NCBI GenBank assembly: GCA_020310875.1
Contig: CM035422.1
Location: 59,720,324 to 59,784,323 of the forward strand
DNA: 64,000 nucleotides
Direction: 5' to 3'
Origin: Ceratopteris richardii
Lineage: Eukaryota > Streptophyta > Polypodiopsida > Polypodiales > Pteridaceae
The notes under the pieces are model-generated. The model made no database searches, was not told where the DNA came from, and saw only the letters and a program-made list of their open reading frames with translations. The position numbers were made by a program, and so were the translations under genes. Below, one piece after another: positions 24,636 through 33,307 of this stretch; the first letter of the stretch is position 1, and each line of letters starts with the position of its first letter.

Positions 24636-24648
24636 AATCCCCCCTGGG
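24636..24648 (-). other. Polypurine tract of A5
   Basis: The minus strand reads CCCAGGGGGGATT immediately before the 3' LTR. Confidence 0.88.
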
Positions 24649-24709
24649 AGTGATGCGGTGAACAAGGAGCTGGCACTCATGTATAAGGAAGTGCCGAGCT
24701 ATGTGGAAA

Positions 24710-27700
24710 TCACTCCACAAAAGGAAGTAAGCCCAAAGCTTTGCGGAAAGCTTCAAACTTCTCCCTAGGCAGAGCCTTCGTGAAAAGGTCTGCAATGTTC
24801 TCCTGCGTGGGCACATATGCCAAGCTGATCTCCCCAGCAGAGAACCTCTCCCTGACATAGTGATAATGCACCTCAATGTGCTTAGTGCGAGCATGGAACA
24901 CAGGGTTCCTCGCAACTGCCAATGCGCTCTGACTGTCAGTGAAGATGGTGGTGGCAGAAGACTGGCCAACACCCAAATCAGCCATAAGGCGTCTGAGCCA
25001 CACACACTCAACAGTCGCTGTGAAAGCTGCCCTATACTCAGCCTCACAACTGGAAGTGGCCACAGTAGGCTGCTTCTTGCTCAACCAAGATATACATGAG
25101 CTACCAAGCATGAAGCAAAAACCACTGGTGGACACACGAGTGTCATAGCAACCAGCCCAATCTGAGTCAGAAAAAGCATGCAAATCTGGCGGTAGTGATC
25201 CCCCCTTGGGATAAAACAACCCAAGTAGCCGAGTACCACTCAAGTAGCGAAAGATGCGCTTAACCGCTTTCCAATGCGTGACTCCTGGGCAATGCATAAA
25301 CCTGCTCATCTGTGAGACAGCAAACTGAATATCTGGCCGAGTAATGCATAAGTAAATCAAGCATCCAACAGCCTGCTGATAGAGAACAGCATCAAATGCA
25401 TCTCCAGCATCATGAAGACTCAATCGTAAACCTGTCTCCATAGGAGTGGCAATAGGCTTACAGTCTTCAAGGCCAAAACGCTGCAATAATGTGTCAATAT
25501 ATTTCGTTTGACACAAAGCCATTCCACCATCAACTTGCATAAACTGAATGCCCAAATAGTGATGCAAATGCCCCAAATCAGACATCTCAAATGAGGCATG
25601 CAAATCAGCCTTGAAATCAGCAATATGCTTCTCAAGAGGACCAGTGAGCAGCATGTCGTCTACATAGACAACAATGATCAGAAGCACATCATTAGCACGC
25701 TTAACATATAAGGTGCTTTCAGTTGGACTGTTCTCAAAACCATGTGCAATCAGATAGGCATGTATTTTCTCATACCAAGCACGTGGTGCTTGCTTTAAAC
25801 CATATAACGCCTTCTTTAACCTGCACACCTGGTTTTCATGCCCTTTCTGCACAAAGCCACGGGGCTGAAAAACATACACTTCTTCATGCAAGTCACCATT
25901 CAGAAATGCTGTTTTAATGTCCAACTGATGTACATTCCAACCATGATGGGCTGCAAGTGCACAAATGCTCCGAACAGTAGTCATACGGCATGTAGGTGCA
26001 AAGGTCTCATCAAAATCAATGCCTCTTTCCTGTGCATAACCCTTTGCAACAAGCCTAGCCTTATACCTGTCAACTGTACCATCAGGTTTACGCTTCAGCT
26101 TGTATACCCACTTAGTGCCAATGGCCTTCTTGCCAGGAGGCAAGTCACATAAAGACCATGTACCATTCTTCATTATAGCATCATATTCAGATTGCATAGC
26201 AGCCTTCCAATTTTCTGAATTTTGTGCTTCATCAAAAGAAACAGGCTCATTCTCATCACAGAGACTAGATGCAGCCATAGCATAGCAATCTGATGCAAAG
26301 GAGGTACTATGAGAGCCTGAACGAGTACGATATGACAAAGGTGCATCTAATTTGCTGTCACGCAAAGTCTGCACCAGCCATTTTGGCATAGTTTTTGCCT
26401 GTTCAATATCAGCTCTCTCATCAACAAGTGCATCATGTAAATCTGCATCAGAAATGGAATGATCTGCATCATCATATGAAACCTGCAAAGGCTGAGAAGT
26501 TGCCTCATTGGGACCAGCGCTAGCCTGTCCACCTGTAAAAAGAGGCATCAAAGTATCATACATGTCTTTGGAGCTAACAGATGTCTCCTTAGTACATGAA
26601 AGCAATGGCTGAATAGCATCTTCCACAAAGACAACATCACGGCTAACCAGAATGCGTTTAGTCTGTGGATGATACAGACGATAGCCTTTACTTTCAGAAC
26701 TGTACCCAACAAAAATACATTTTACTGCCTTATCATCCAATTTTCTGCGATGTTGTTCAGGCACTAATGCATATGCCAAACAACCAAAAACACGCAGATG
26801 AGCAACAGATGGCTTGCGGTCATGCCAAGCCTCATATGGAGTGATAGACTGCAACGCTTTGGTGGGACACCTGTTCAGTACATATGATGCACACATGACA
26901 GCCTCAAGCCAGAAACTATGTGGTAAAGCCTGACTTTTGACCATGCACCTCGCCATCTCCATGAGTGACCTGTTCTTTCGTTCAGCAACTCCATTCTGTT
27001 GAGGTGTATACGGCACTGTACACTGGTGTTTTATCCCACGTTCAGCCAGAAATGCATTAAAATCTGAAGACATATATTCCCCCCCTCGATCAGAACGGAG
27101 GGTGCCCATTTTACATGCTGACAGATTTTCAGCCAAAACCAAAAACTGTTTGAAGCACATGAACACTTCGGACTTTGCTTTGAGTGGATATACCCATGCA
27201 TGCCTGGAAAAATCATCAATGAAAGTCACGAAGTAAAGGTAATTTCCAAAAGAGGGTGTCTGCATAGGACCACAGACATCACTATGTACAAGCTGCAATT
27301 TCTGCATAGCCCGAACTGAACCATCTTTTGGAAAGGAAGAACGCTGCATTTTGCCCAAAATACAGCCTTCACAAACATGTTTTCCAGGTGCCTCAAGTTT
27401 GGGCAAAGAGGACACCATTTCAGATTTCTGCAGGCGTAACAAGCTAGCAAAATTCAGATGACCAAAGCGTGCATGCCAAAGCTTTGCATCTGACATAGCC
27501 TGAGAATCATGAACTGCACATGCCGAATCATTCACAGATCTTTCATAGTCTATGAGCTTATACAGCCCACGACATAAAATGCGAGAAGCAATAATCACAT
27601 CGCCATTTGAGAGATCATGGACTGTACACCTGTCATCAACGAATTTCACAACCAAGCCAATCTTGGCTAATGCAGAAACTGATAACAGGTTCTTTTTGAT

Positions 27701-28975
27701 CCCTGGCACAAATAAAGCATCTGACAAAGTGAAAGAACTACCATCAGCAGTAGTCAGAATGATCTTACCAACTCCCATAACAGGATAAGAGGAGTTATTG
27801 GCGCATGTGACAGTATTCCCTGTAGGGGCAGGCTCGAGTGAAGAGAAGAAACTACGCTGTGAGGTAATATGTTTGGTCGCCCCACTGTCAAAGTACCAAA
27901 CATCTGAGTCTACTGCAGACATGCACTGATCATGAGAAGATGGGTCAAAACTGCAGACAGTAGTAAACGCCCATTCTTCTTCCTGCACAAGATTTGCAGA
28001 CTCTGTTTTTGGTGTAGAGGCCTCTGCAACAACCATTCCAGCCTCTTTCTTCTTTGCCTCTTTAGCAGCCAGTTTTGGACAGTTCTTTATAATATGATCA
28101 TTTCCTTTACAGTACTTGCAGAACAATTTCTGCTTTTCTGATTTCTTCTCATCTTTATCCTGGTTCTTCGATTGTGCAGCATTTGCAGATTTCTGCTTAC
28201 TAGTAGAAGAGCTCCATTTTCCTTTGCCCTTCTGACTAGCCAGGAAAGCTTGATCTGCAACACGCATAATGGACCTGTTCTGCCTGGACTGATCTTCCTG
28301 CAACAGAACAGAGACTAATTCCTCAAATGACAAGGCATTCGGATTGCCTTTCATCATCAATCGAAGAGTAGAGGCAAAACTCTGATATGAATCAGGAAGG
28401 CCATTCAGAACAGTCTGCACAAGTGAGCTATCTGGTATAACCTCATCAGCAGAAATCAATTGTTCCTTCAGGTCTTTGATCTTTGTAAGAAAACTGTCCA
28501 TCGAATCACCTTCATTCATGTGCTCACTCTCCAACTGTTTTCGGAGGTAAGCAACACGAGCCTCATTCCTAGCCTGGTACAAAGTGGTAAGTGTATCCCA
28601 AGCATCCTTTGCTGTTCTGCAAGAGCGAATGTGAGGAATAATGGCACGTTTGACAGACAACGCTATCAATGCATGTGCCTGGGCATCTCTGCCATCCCAA
28701 CGAATCTGCTCTGCAGTAGGTGCAACAGAAACAGCAGCACGAACAGGAATCTGCGGAATATCATCTTCGACACCATCTTCATCAGCTCCAACACCTGTAT
28801 TTGCAGTACCTGTCGTTACAGGTGTAACAGGACGTCTTTCAACACCCTGCACAATGTTCCACAATCCTTTTGCAACCAGTACATGTCGCATCATATAAGC
28901 CCATAATGGGTAGTTGGTACCATCCAACTTATCCTCAACAGCCAACATACGGAATACATCACTGCTTTCAGCCAT
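24710..28975 (-). CDS. Copia gag-pol polyprotein of A5, intact
   Basis: 1421 residues, within the usual size for plant copia polyproteins. Gag (1-280) begins MAESSDVFRML and includes LDGTNYPLWAYMM. Zinc knuckle CKYCKGNDHIIKNC lies at ~286-299, protease WYFDSGATKH at ~361-370, and the HHCC zinc domain ends CEGC at ~535-538. The integrase core has D566, D629 and E665 (35 residues between the last two). RT spans ~920-1160 with [21 protein letters not shown] and YVDD at ~1104-1107. RNase H spans ~1260-1400 with FSDSDWAGC and SCEAEYRA, ending in ADLFTKALPREKF. No stop or frameshift. The start is the first Met after a 355-base leader and is conserved in A7. Expected to form cytoplasmic virus-like particles that reverse-transcribe and integrate the element. 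Confidence 0.97.
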   Translation of the reverse strand: MAESSDVFRMLAVEDKLDGTNYPLWAYMMRHVLVAKGLWNIVQGVERRPVTPVTTGTANTGVGADEDGVEDDIPQIPVRAAVSVAPTAEQIRWDGRDAQAHALIALSVKRAIIPHIRSCRTAKDAWDTLTTLYQARNEARVAYLRKQLESEHMNEGDSMDSFLTKIKDLKEQLISADEVIPDSSLVQTVLNGLPDSYQSFASTLRLMMKGNPNALSFEELVSVLLQEDQSRQNRSIMRVADQAFLASQKGKGKWSSSTSKQKSANAAQSKNQDKDEKKSEKQKLFCKYCKGNDHIIKNCPKLAAKEAKKKEAGMVVAEASTPKTESANLVQEEEWAFTTVCSFDPSSHDQCMSAVDSDVWYFDSGATKHITSQRSFFSSLEPAPTGNTVTCANNSSYPVMGVGKIILTTADGSSFTLSDALFVPGIKKNLLSVSALAKIGLVVKFVDDRCTVHDLSNGDVIIASRILCRGLYKLIDYERSVNDSACAVHDSQAMSDAKLWHARFGHLNFASLLRLQKSEMVSSLPKLEAPGKHVCEGCILGKMQRSSFPKDGSVRAMQKLQLVHSDVCGPMQTPSFGNYLYFVTFIDDFSRHAWVYPLKAKSEVFMCFKQFLVLAENLSACKMGTLRSDRGGEYMSSDFNAFLAERGIKHQCTVPYTPQQNGVAERKNRSLMEMARCMVKSQALPHSFWLEAVMCASYVLNRCPTKALQSITPYEAWHDRKPSVAHLRVFGCLAYALVPEQHRRKLDDKAVKCIFVGYSSESKGYRLYHPQTKRILVSRDVVFVEDAIQPLLSCTKETSVSSKDMYDTLMPLFTGGQASAGPNEATSQPLQVSYDDADHSISDADLHDALVDERADIEQAKTMPKWLVQTLRDSKLDAPLSYRTRSGSHSTSFASDCYAMAASSLCDENEPVSFDEAQNSENWKAAMQSEYDAIMKNGTWSLCDLPPGKKAIGTKWVYKLKRKPDGTVDRYKARLVAKGYAQERGIDFDETFAPTCRMTTVRSICALAAHHGWNVHQLDIKTAFLNGDLHEEVYVFQPRGFVQKGHENQVCRLKKALYGLKQAPRAWYEKIHAYLIAHGFENSPTESTLYVKRANDVLLIIVVYVDDMLLTGPLEKHIADFKADLHASFEMSDLGHLHHYLGIQFMQVDGGMALCQTKYIDTLLQRFGLEDCKPIATPMETGLRLSLHDAGDAFDAVLYQQAVGCLIYLCITRPDIQFAVSQMSRFMHCPGVTHWKAVKRIFRYLSGTRLLGLFYPKGGSLPPDLHAFSDSDWAGCYDTRVSTSGFCFMLGSSCISWLSKKQPTVATSSCEAEYRAAFTATVECVWLRRLMADLGVGQSSATTIFTDSQSALAVARNPVFHARTKHIEVHYHYVRERFSAGEISLAYVPTQENIADLFTKALPREKFEAFRKALGLLPFVE

Positions 28976-29330
28976 GGCCGGTGACTAAAATACCTTGATG
29001 CAGAAAATTGACTGTATCTCAAAAAGTTGAACAGAACTGCCCACACGAGTTCTGCTAGACCTGTAGCAGACTTCGAGACGCTTAAACTGGCAAACAGAAA
29101 CTGGTATATACCTTTGGCACAAAAGGATGAAATAGCCTGCACAAGCACTGCGATAGTGCGTTCGGAGGCCGAAACGAGCTCAGATCGCGATTTCGGCACC
29201 ACAGAGCGAAGCCGTTTTGATCTCGGAAACACCCTGAGTATGCTCACCAAATTTTGTGCGAATCTGAGACTGCAAACGGAGGAGTGTCGACGGCGCCCTA
29301 GAAGAAGCAACGACCTGCTCTGATACCAAT
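28976..29330 (-). other. A5 leader with primer binding site
   Basis: Untranslated leader between the 5' LTR and gag. The PBS at 29317-29328 reads TGGTATCAGAGC on the minus strand, the canonical complement of initiator Met tRNA, two bases from the LTR. No upstream gene. Confidence 0.92.
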
Positions 29331-29560
29331 TGTTGGAGTTAGACGTCCGCGGAAGCACGCGAACAGCACAAGGAAGAAGAAGAAGCTTGGAGCACAACAC
29401 ACAAGACTGAATGTATTACTAGAGAATGTACAAAGATAAGTAGCCCATTAGGGCAATAGGCGTATATACAAGCCGGGGGAAAAAAACCTCCTAAAGAGGG
29501 AAAAAAGTGCCCCGGCGGTCCTAGAGTGTTCACACACATCACTACCTAAATATATCAACA
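29331..29560 (-). repeat. 5' LTR of A5
   Basis: 230 bp, same ends as the 3' LTR, followed by target duplication TATCT. Transcription would start inside it and run leftward. Confidence 0.96.
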
Positions 29561-29565
29561 TATCT

Positions 29566-29851
29566 TTCCACAATCCTGGATTATAATCAATTTCTTAGTA
29601 GATAAGTTACTACTTAAGATACAGTTTTACACAAGTAGAGAAATCATCATTTGCCTTTTTTGACTCAAGTGATGTGGATATGCAATGTGATGCAAAGATT
29701 GAAAAAAACATGCATGAAACAAGCATAGAAAAAAAATAGAATGAACTTGAAAAAAAACAAAGCAACATGAACTTGAAAATTAATGATTTTTTTTTTTATT
29801 TTTTCCTTTTTTTATTTATATTTTTATTTTTTATAGCATGGATACTCCTGT
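29566..29851 (-). other. Gypsy E 3' non-coding region, part 2
   Basis: Sequence between pol's stop codon and the A5 insertion. It contains long T-rich runs (about 29787-29832) and repeated ACATGAACTTGAAA-like words. No gene. Confidence 0.7.
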
Positions 29852-32800
29852 TTATGAATCGGCCTCATTGTTGTCATCTTCTTCAATGTCCTCATCCAAA
29901 ATGTACTCGTCATTATCACGTTTCTTGAATAACTTTATCCTTTTACCTGCAATCAAAGTTTTTAGTGCGACACTATTTAATTCACAAAGAGCATACGTAC
30001 CATTGTTGTTGACTTTTGATACTATGTATGGCCCAAACCACCGTTGAGTGAGCTTTTTGCGTGCATCATATTGAGAGTCAAATGTACTATCATAAATGAG
30101 CACCCAATCTCCTACTTCAATTGGCTTAGGACTCAATCGATGAGTTTTATCAAAATAATGCTTGTTCTTCATTCTAGATTCTCTTAATTTTTCAACAACA
30201 TCATCAAGTCTTAATTTACCTTGTTCTAACTGTTTAATACGCAAACTCAAAAAATCATCAGTAGACATGTTTTCAGACCAAGGAAAATTTGACCATGCAA
30301 AAATATGAGATTGAATTGGAAACAATGGTTTTTGACAGTACATAAGTTCAGCAGGCATATATCCAGTAGTACGTGTGCATGTCATTCTATCTGCCCAAAG
30401 TGCAAAAGGTAAGAATTTGGGCCATTGTTTGATGTCACCATTACATGCTTTAGATATGGCTTTCACAATAGGTGGATGCCCTCTCTCTATTTTACCATTG
30501 GCCTCTGGGTTATATGCAGTAGTGAGAGACAAACGAATACCGTGACGCTCAAAGAACTCTTTAGCTTCTCTCGCATTTAACTCTCCACGATCGGCAACTA
30601 CTTTCTCTATGTACCCAAAGCGACTTATGACATCTTCAAGCAAGAATTTGCAAACATTGTAAGTGGTCTTAGATCGTAGTGCACGTCCCTCTACATGATT
30701 AGTTAAGTCTTCTCTTGCAAGTACAATGTAACACATTTTGTCGATACCTTTAGGCATAGTTACAAGATCTACTACCCACTTGTAGTGAATACAAGGTGGA
30801 TAAGTAGGATGCAACGGATCTCTATGTTTGACTGATGAATGAAGTTGACAAGTAGAACATGTAGAAACATAGCTACTAATGTCAACATACATCCTAGGCC
30901 AATAATAGGTACTTCTAATTTTTTCATATGTTCCAAAAAATCCTTTATGACCTGCCCATAATGTCTCATGCATTTCCTTCATTACTTGCAATTGAAGACC
31001 TCTCTTTCCTAGGACTCGTTGTGGATTCTTAACCTTACCCTTAGCATGTCTCCAAAGATAACCATTACATAGGAAAAAGTTATAAGCTCGTTTCCTAATG
31101 TTACGGAATCTATTCGTAGTCCAGCTAGGTAATGGTTGTAGTGTACTGAGATACTTTCCTATGTCTCTCCATTCATCTTCGTACTCAGACTCATGAAATT
31201 TCTCATACTCATATATATGTGGAACATAGTCAACTAAATTCACATTCTTTATTAGATCACTTTCAAGATCATCATCAAATCTAGCTCTCGATAACATATC
31301 AGCAACTGAGTTTGACTTACCTGAAATATGAACTAACTCAGGATTTATGAACTTAATATATGAGATCCATCTAAGCATGGCTATATCAGGAGATGAACAA
31401 TTGGCTATCATTCCAATGAGAGGCAAACAATCAGTCTCAACTTTGACATTTGCACCAATGAAATATTCTTTGTCTGTTTTCAAAGCTGTTACCATACCCC
31501 ATAGTTCTCGTTTGATCTGTGGATATTTTCGTTGTGTTTCATGTAGAATTTTGGCACCAAACCTAATTGCATATCTATTCCCTTCACTATCATCTTGACT
31601 TATGACCCAACCTATACCAATAGGACTAGTATCAACAGTCAATATAATAGGTTTGTTAGCAGAATAGTCTACACGCTTAAGGATGGGAGCTTCAAGCAAT
31701 AATTTCTTCAATTTACGCATAGCTTGAGTGTGTTTGTCAGTCCAAATAAATTTTCGTTTCTTCCTCAACAAGTCATAAAGACAATCAGCAACATGAGCAA
31801 AGTGAGGGATCCAAATAACATAAAAGATGCAAGCACCAAGAAATCTACGTACCTCACTCACGTTGTTACATGTTTCAGAAATCTTGCTAATGGCATCAAC
31901 TTTTTGTGGGTATGGCTTTCGACCATAATGGCCACATAAATGTCCAACAATAAGTACCTCATTGACACCAAAAACAGATTTCTCTATGGAAAATGTGAGA
32001 CCTACCTCTTCAAATCGTTGAAATATTCTTTCACAATCAGAGATATGGTCAAGAACAAATTTACGACATCCCGATGAATCTAAAGTAATGTCCTTTACAC
32101 GTTCCTCACTCCCTTTAATTGGAATATCATCAATGAATGGCATAGTTATATGAGGGATAAAGTCATGTAAGACCATATTCATAGCACTCATCATATGAGC
32201 CACAGAATTAGTCGCTCCTTGAGGTAAAGTACACATTCGCACTAAGCCTAAAGGAGTTTTCATTGTGGTTATGTCACGACTATCAATTGCTAATTGGAAT
32301 TGGTCATATCCAGAATATAGATCACCCATTGAATAGATAGAATGTCCTGAAAATGATTCAGCAAACTCATCTACAATGGGTCCTGTTCCTACATTCCTTA
32401 TGGTGACTTTATTGACGGGTTGGAGATCTTGAATAAAACGTAGTTTCCCATTCTTTTTAGGCACAGTGAACCATCTGTTTGAGTAAGGTGCAAAAGATGG
32501 CTCTAAAATTCTCATGTTTATCTTCTCCTTAAGTAGTTTCATTAGCTCAGGTAAGTGAGCCTTTGGAACAGGTATAGGACGAAGATTCCATGGAATATGT
32601 GGAATAGTAAAGATTATCATGGGTGCAACTAGCTTAGGATCTACACAACCAATCTCATGAGGATACATAGTAAAGGCTTTTCCATGGCTACGTATAACTC
32701 TCTCAAATTTATCTCTCTCTGCTGGCAAAAGAAAGTCATCATCTCTACCAATTCTCACATGTTTGATTGTCTCATCCGTGAATTTATGTCCTATGTTTTT

Positions 32801-33235
32801 CTTATCCCGAAGAATTGGATCATTTTTCACATCAATAATTTTTTCATTACTTCCTTGAGGTAATGGTTGAGCTATGGGTTTGATTTTTTTGTCTACAGTT
32901 TTGTACTTTGTTTCAACTAAGGCATCATGTGTTTGGTTAAATTTTGAGCACTTGTCAACATTGAGAGCATACTCTTGGATTAGAGCATACTCATCAAGGG
33001 AAGAAAGAAGAATAATATGGGAATTAGAATTTTGTTGAAGACATAACTCTAACTCCTCAAGAGTAGAGAAACAATGAGATGTTTCAATCACATGCTCAAT
33101 GTTCTCATCATGTTCCATGATTTTGTTGTTTTTATAATTTTTTTGGGTTTTTTGGATAAAAGACTTGGACAATTGACTCTTATGAAGAAAATCTAATCTA
33201 GAATGTGGAAAACAAAGTGACAAACTATTGTACAT
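29852..33235 (-). CDS. Gypsy E pol: RT-RNase H-integrase
   Basis: 1127 codons from the first Met, but the frame is open upstream to 33310 and overlaps the end of gag-protease, so translation by -1 frameshift is likely. RT ~235-430: FTVPKKNGKLRFIQDLQPVN, YSMGDLYSGYDQFQL, LPQGATNS and a catalytic FIDD (~367-370) in place of the usual YxDD. RNase H ~528-650, with acidic residues in TVDTSPIG, KRELWG and ETDCLP. Integrase zinc finger ~755-797 (HETLWAGHKG...CSTC), core D823, D883 and E917 (WVVDLVTMP, VVADRGE, GKIERGH), GPY/F module near 1060-1110 (RWFGPYIV). No chromodomain. It ends in an acidic tail. The RT resembles a gypsy group I recall from fungi and some non-flowering plants. Placement is tentative. 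Confidence 0.94.
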   Translation of the reverse strand: MYNSLSLCFPHSRLDFLHKSQLSKSFIQKTQKNYKNNKIMEHDENIEHVIETSHCFSTLEELELCLQQNSNSHIILLSSLDEYALIQEYALNVDKCSKFNQTHDALVETKYKTVDKKIKPIAQPLPQGSNEKIIDVKNDPILRDKKNIGHKFTDETIKHVRIGRDDDFLLPAERDKFERVIRSHGKAFTMYPHEIGCVDPKLVAPMIIFTIPHIPWNLRPIPVPKAHLPELMKLLKEKINMRILEPSFAPYSNRWFTVPKKNGKLRFIQDLQPVNKVTIRNVGTGPIVDEFAESFSGHSIYSMGDLYSGYDQFQLAIDSRDITTMKTPLGLVRMCTLPQGATNSVAHMMSAMNMVLHDFIPHITMPFIDDIPIKGSEERVKDITLDSSGCRKFVLDHISDCERIFQRFEEVGLTFSIEKSVFGVNEVLIVGHLCGHYGRKPYPQKVDAISKISETCNNVSEVRRFLGACIFYVIWIPHFAHVADCLYDLLRKKRKFIWTDKHTQAMRKLKKLLLEAPILKRVDYSANKPIILTVDTSPIGIGWVISQDDSEGNRYAIRFGAKILHETQRKYPQIKRELWGMVTALKTDKEYFIGANVKVETDCLPLIGMIANCSSPDIAMLRWISYIKFINPELVHISGKSNSVADMLSRARFDDDLESDLIKNVNLVDYVPHIYEYEKFHESEYEDEWRDIGKYLSTLQPLPSWTTNRFRNIRKRAYNFFLCNGYLWRHAKGKVKNPQRVLGKRGLQLQVMKEMHETLWAGHKGFFGTYEKIRSTYYWPRMYVDISSYVSTCSTCQLHSSVKHRDPLHPTYPPCIHYKWVVDLVTMPKGIDKMCYIVLAREDLTNHVEGRALRSKTTYNVCKFLLEDVISRFGYIEKVVADRGELNAREAKEFFERHGIRLSLTTAYNPEANGKIERGHPPIVKAISKACNGDIKQWPKFLPFALWADRMTCTRTTGYMPAELMYCQKPLFPIQSHIFAWSNFPWSENMSTDDFLSLRIKQLEQGKLRLDDVVEKLRESRMKNKHYFDKTHRLSPKPIEVGDWVLIYDSTFDSQYDARKKLTQRWFGPYIVSKVNNNGTYALCELNSVALKTLIAGKRIKLFKKRDNDEYILDEDIEEDDNNEADS

Positions 33236-33266
33236 GTTGGTTGGATGCGAGATGTCAAACCAATAT

Positions 33267-33307
33267 CCACTGTTGTCCCGCTCAACAATGGATTCTATCC
33301 GAAATTT
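33267..33307 (-). promoter_or_regulatory. Putative -1 ribosomal frameshift signal, gypsy E
   Basis: On the minus strand the gag frame ends GAT CAA AAT TTC GGA TAG. The heptamer A_AAT_TTC (33307-33301) has the canonical X_XXY_YYZ form in the correct register, two codons before the stop. Slipping back one base gives the pol frame, which is open from 33310. After a 9-nt spacer, CCATTGTTG (33291-33283) and CAACAGTGG (33275-33267) form a 9-bp stem with one G-U pair and a 7-nt loop. The loop's GCGGGA can pair with TCTCGC 14 nt downstream (33252-33247), allowing an H-type pseudoknot. Such signals set the Gag to Gag-Pol ratio. The activity is inferred. Confidence 0.75.

Larger units (their letters stand above)
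24406..29560 (-). mobile_element. Family A Ty1/copia element A5, intact
   Basis: 5155 bp with 230-bp LTRs (24406-24635 and 29331-29560) differing at one base by eye. Perfect 5-bp target duplication TATCT (24401-24405 and 29561-29565). PBS, PPT and a single uninterrupted 1421-codon gag-pol are all present. It is inserted in gypsy E's 3' non-coding region, so it is younger than E. It has all parts expected of an autonomous element. Six other family A copies or fragments in the window are decayed to varying degrees. Confidence 0.97.
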
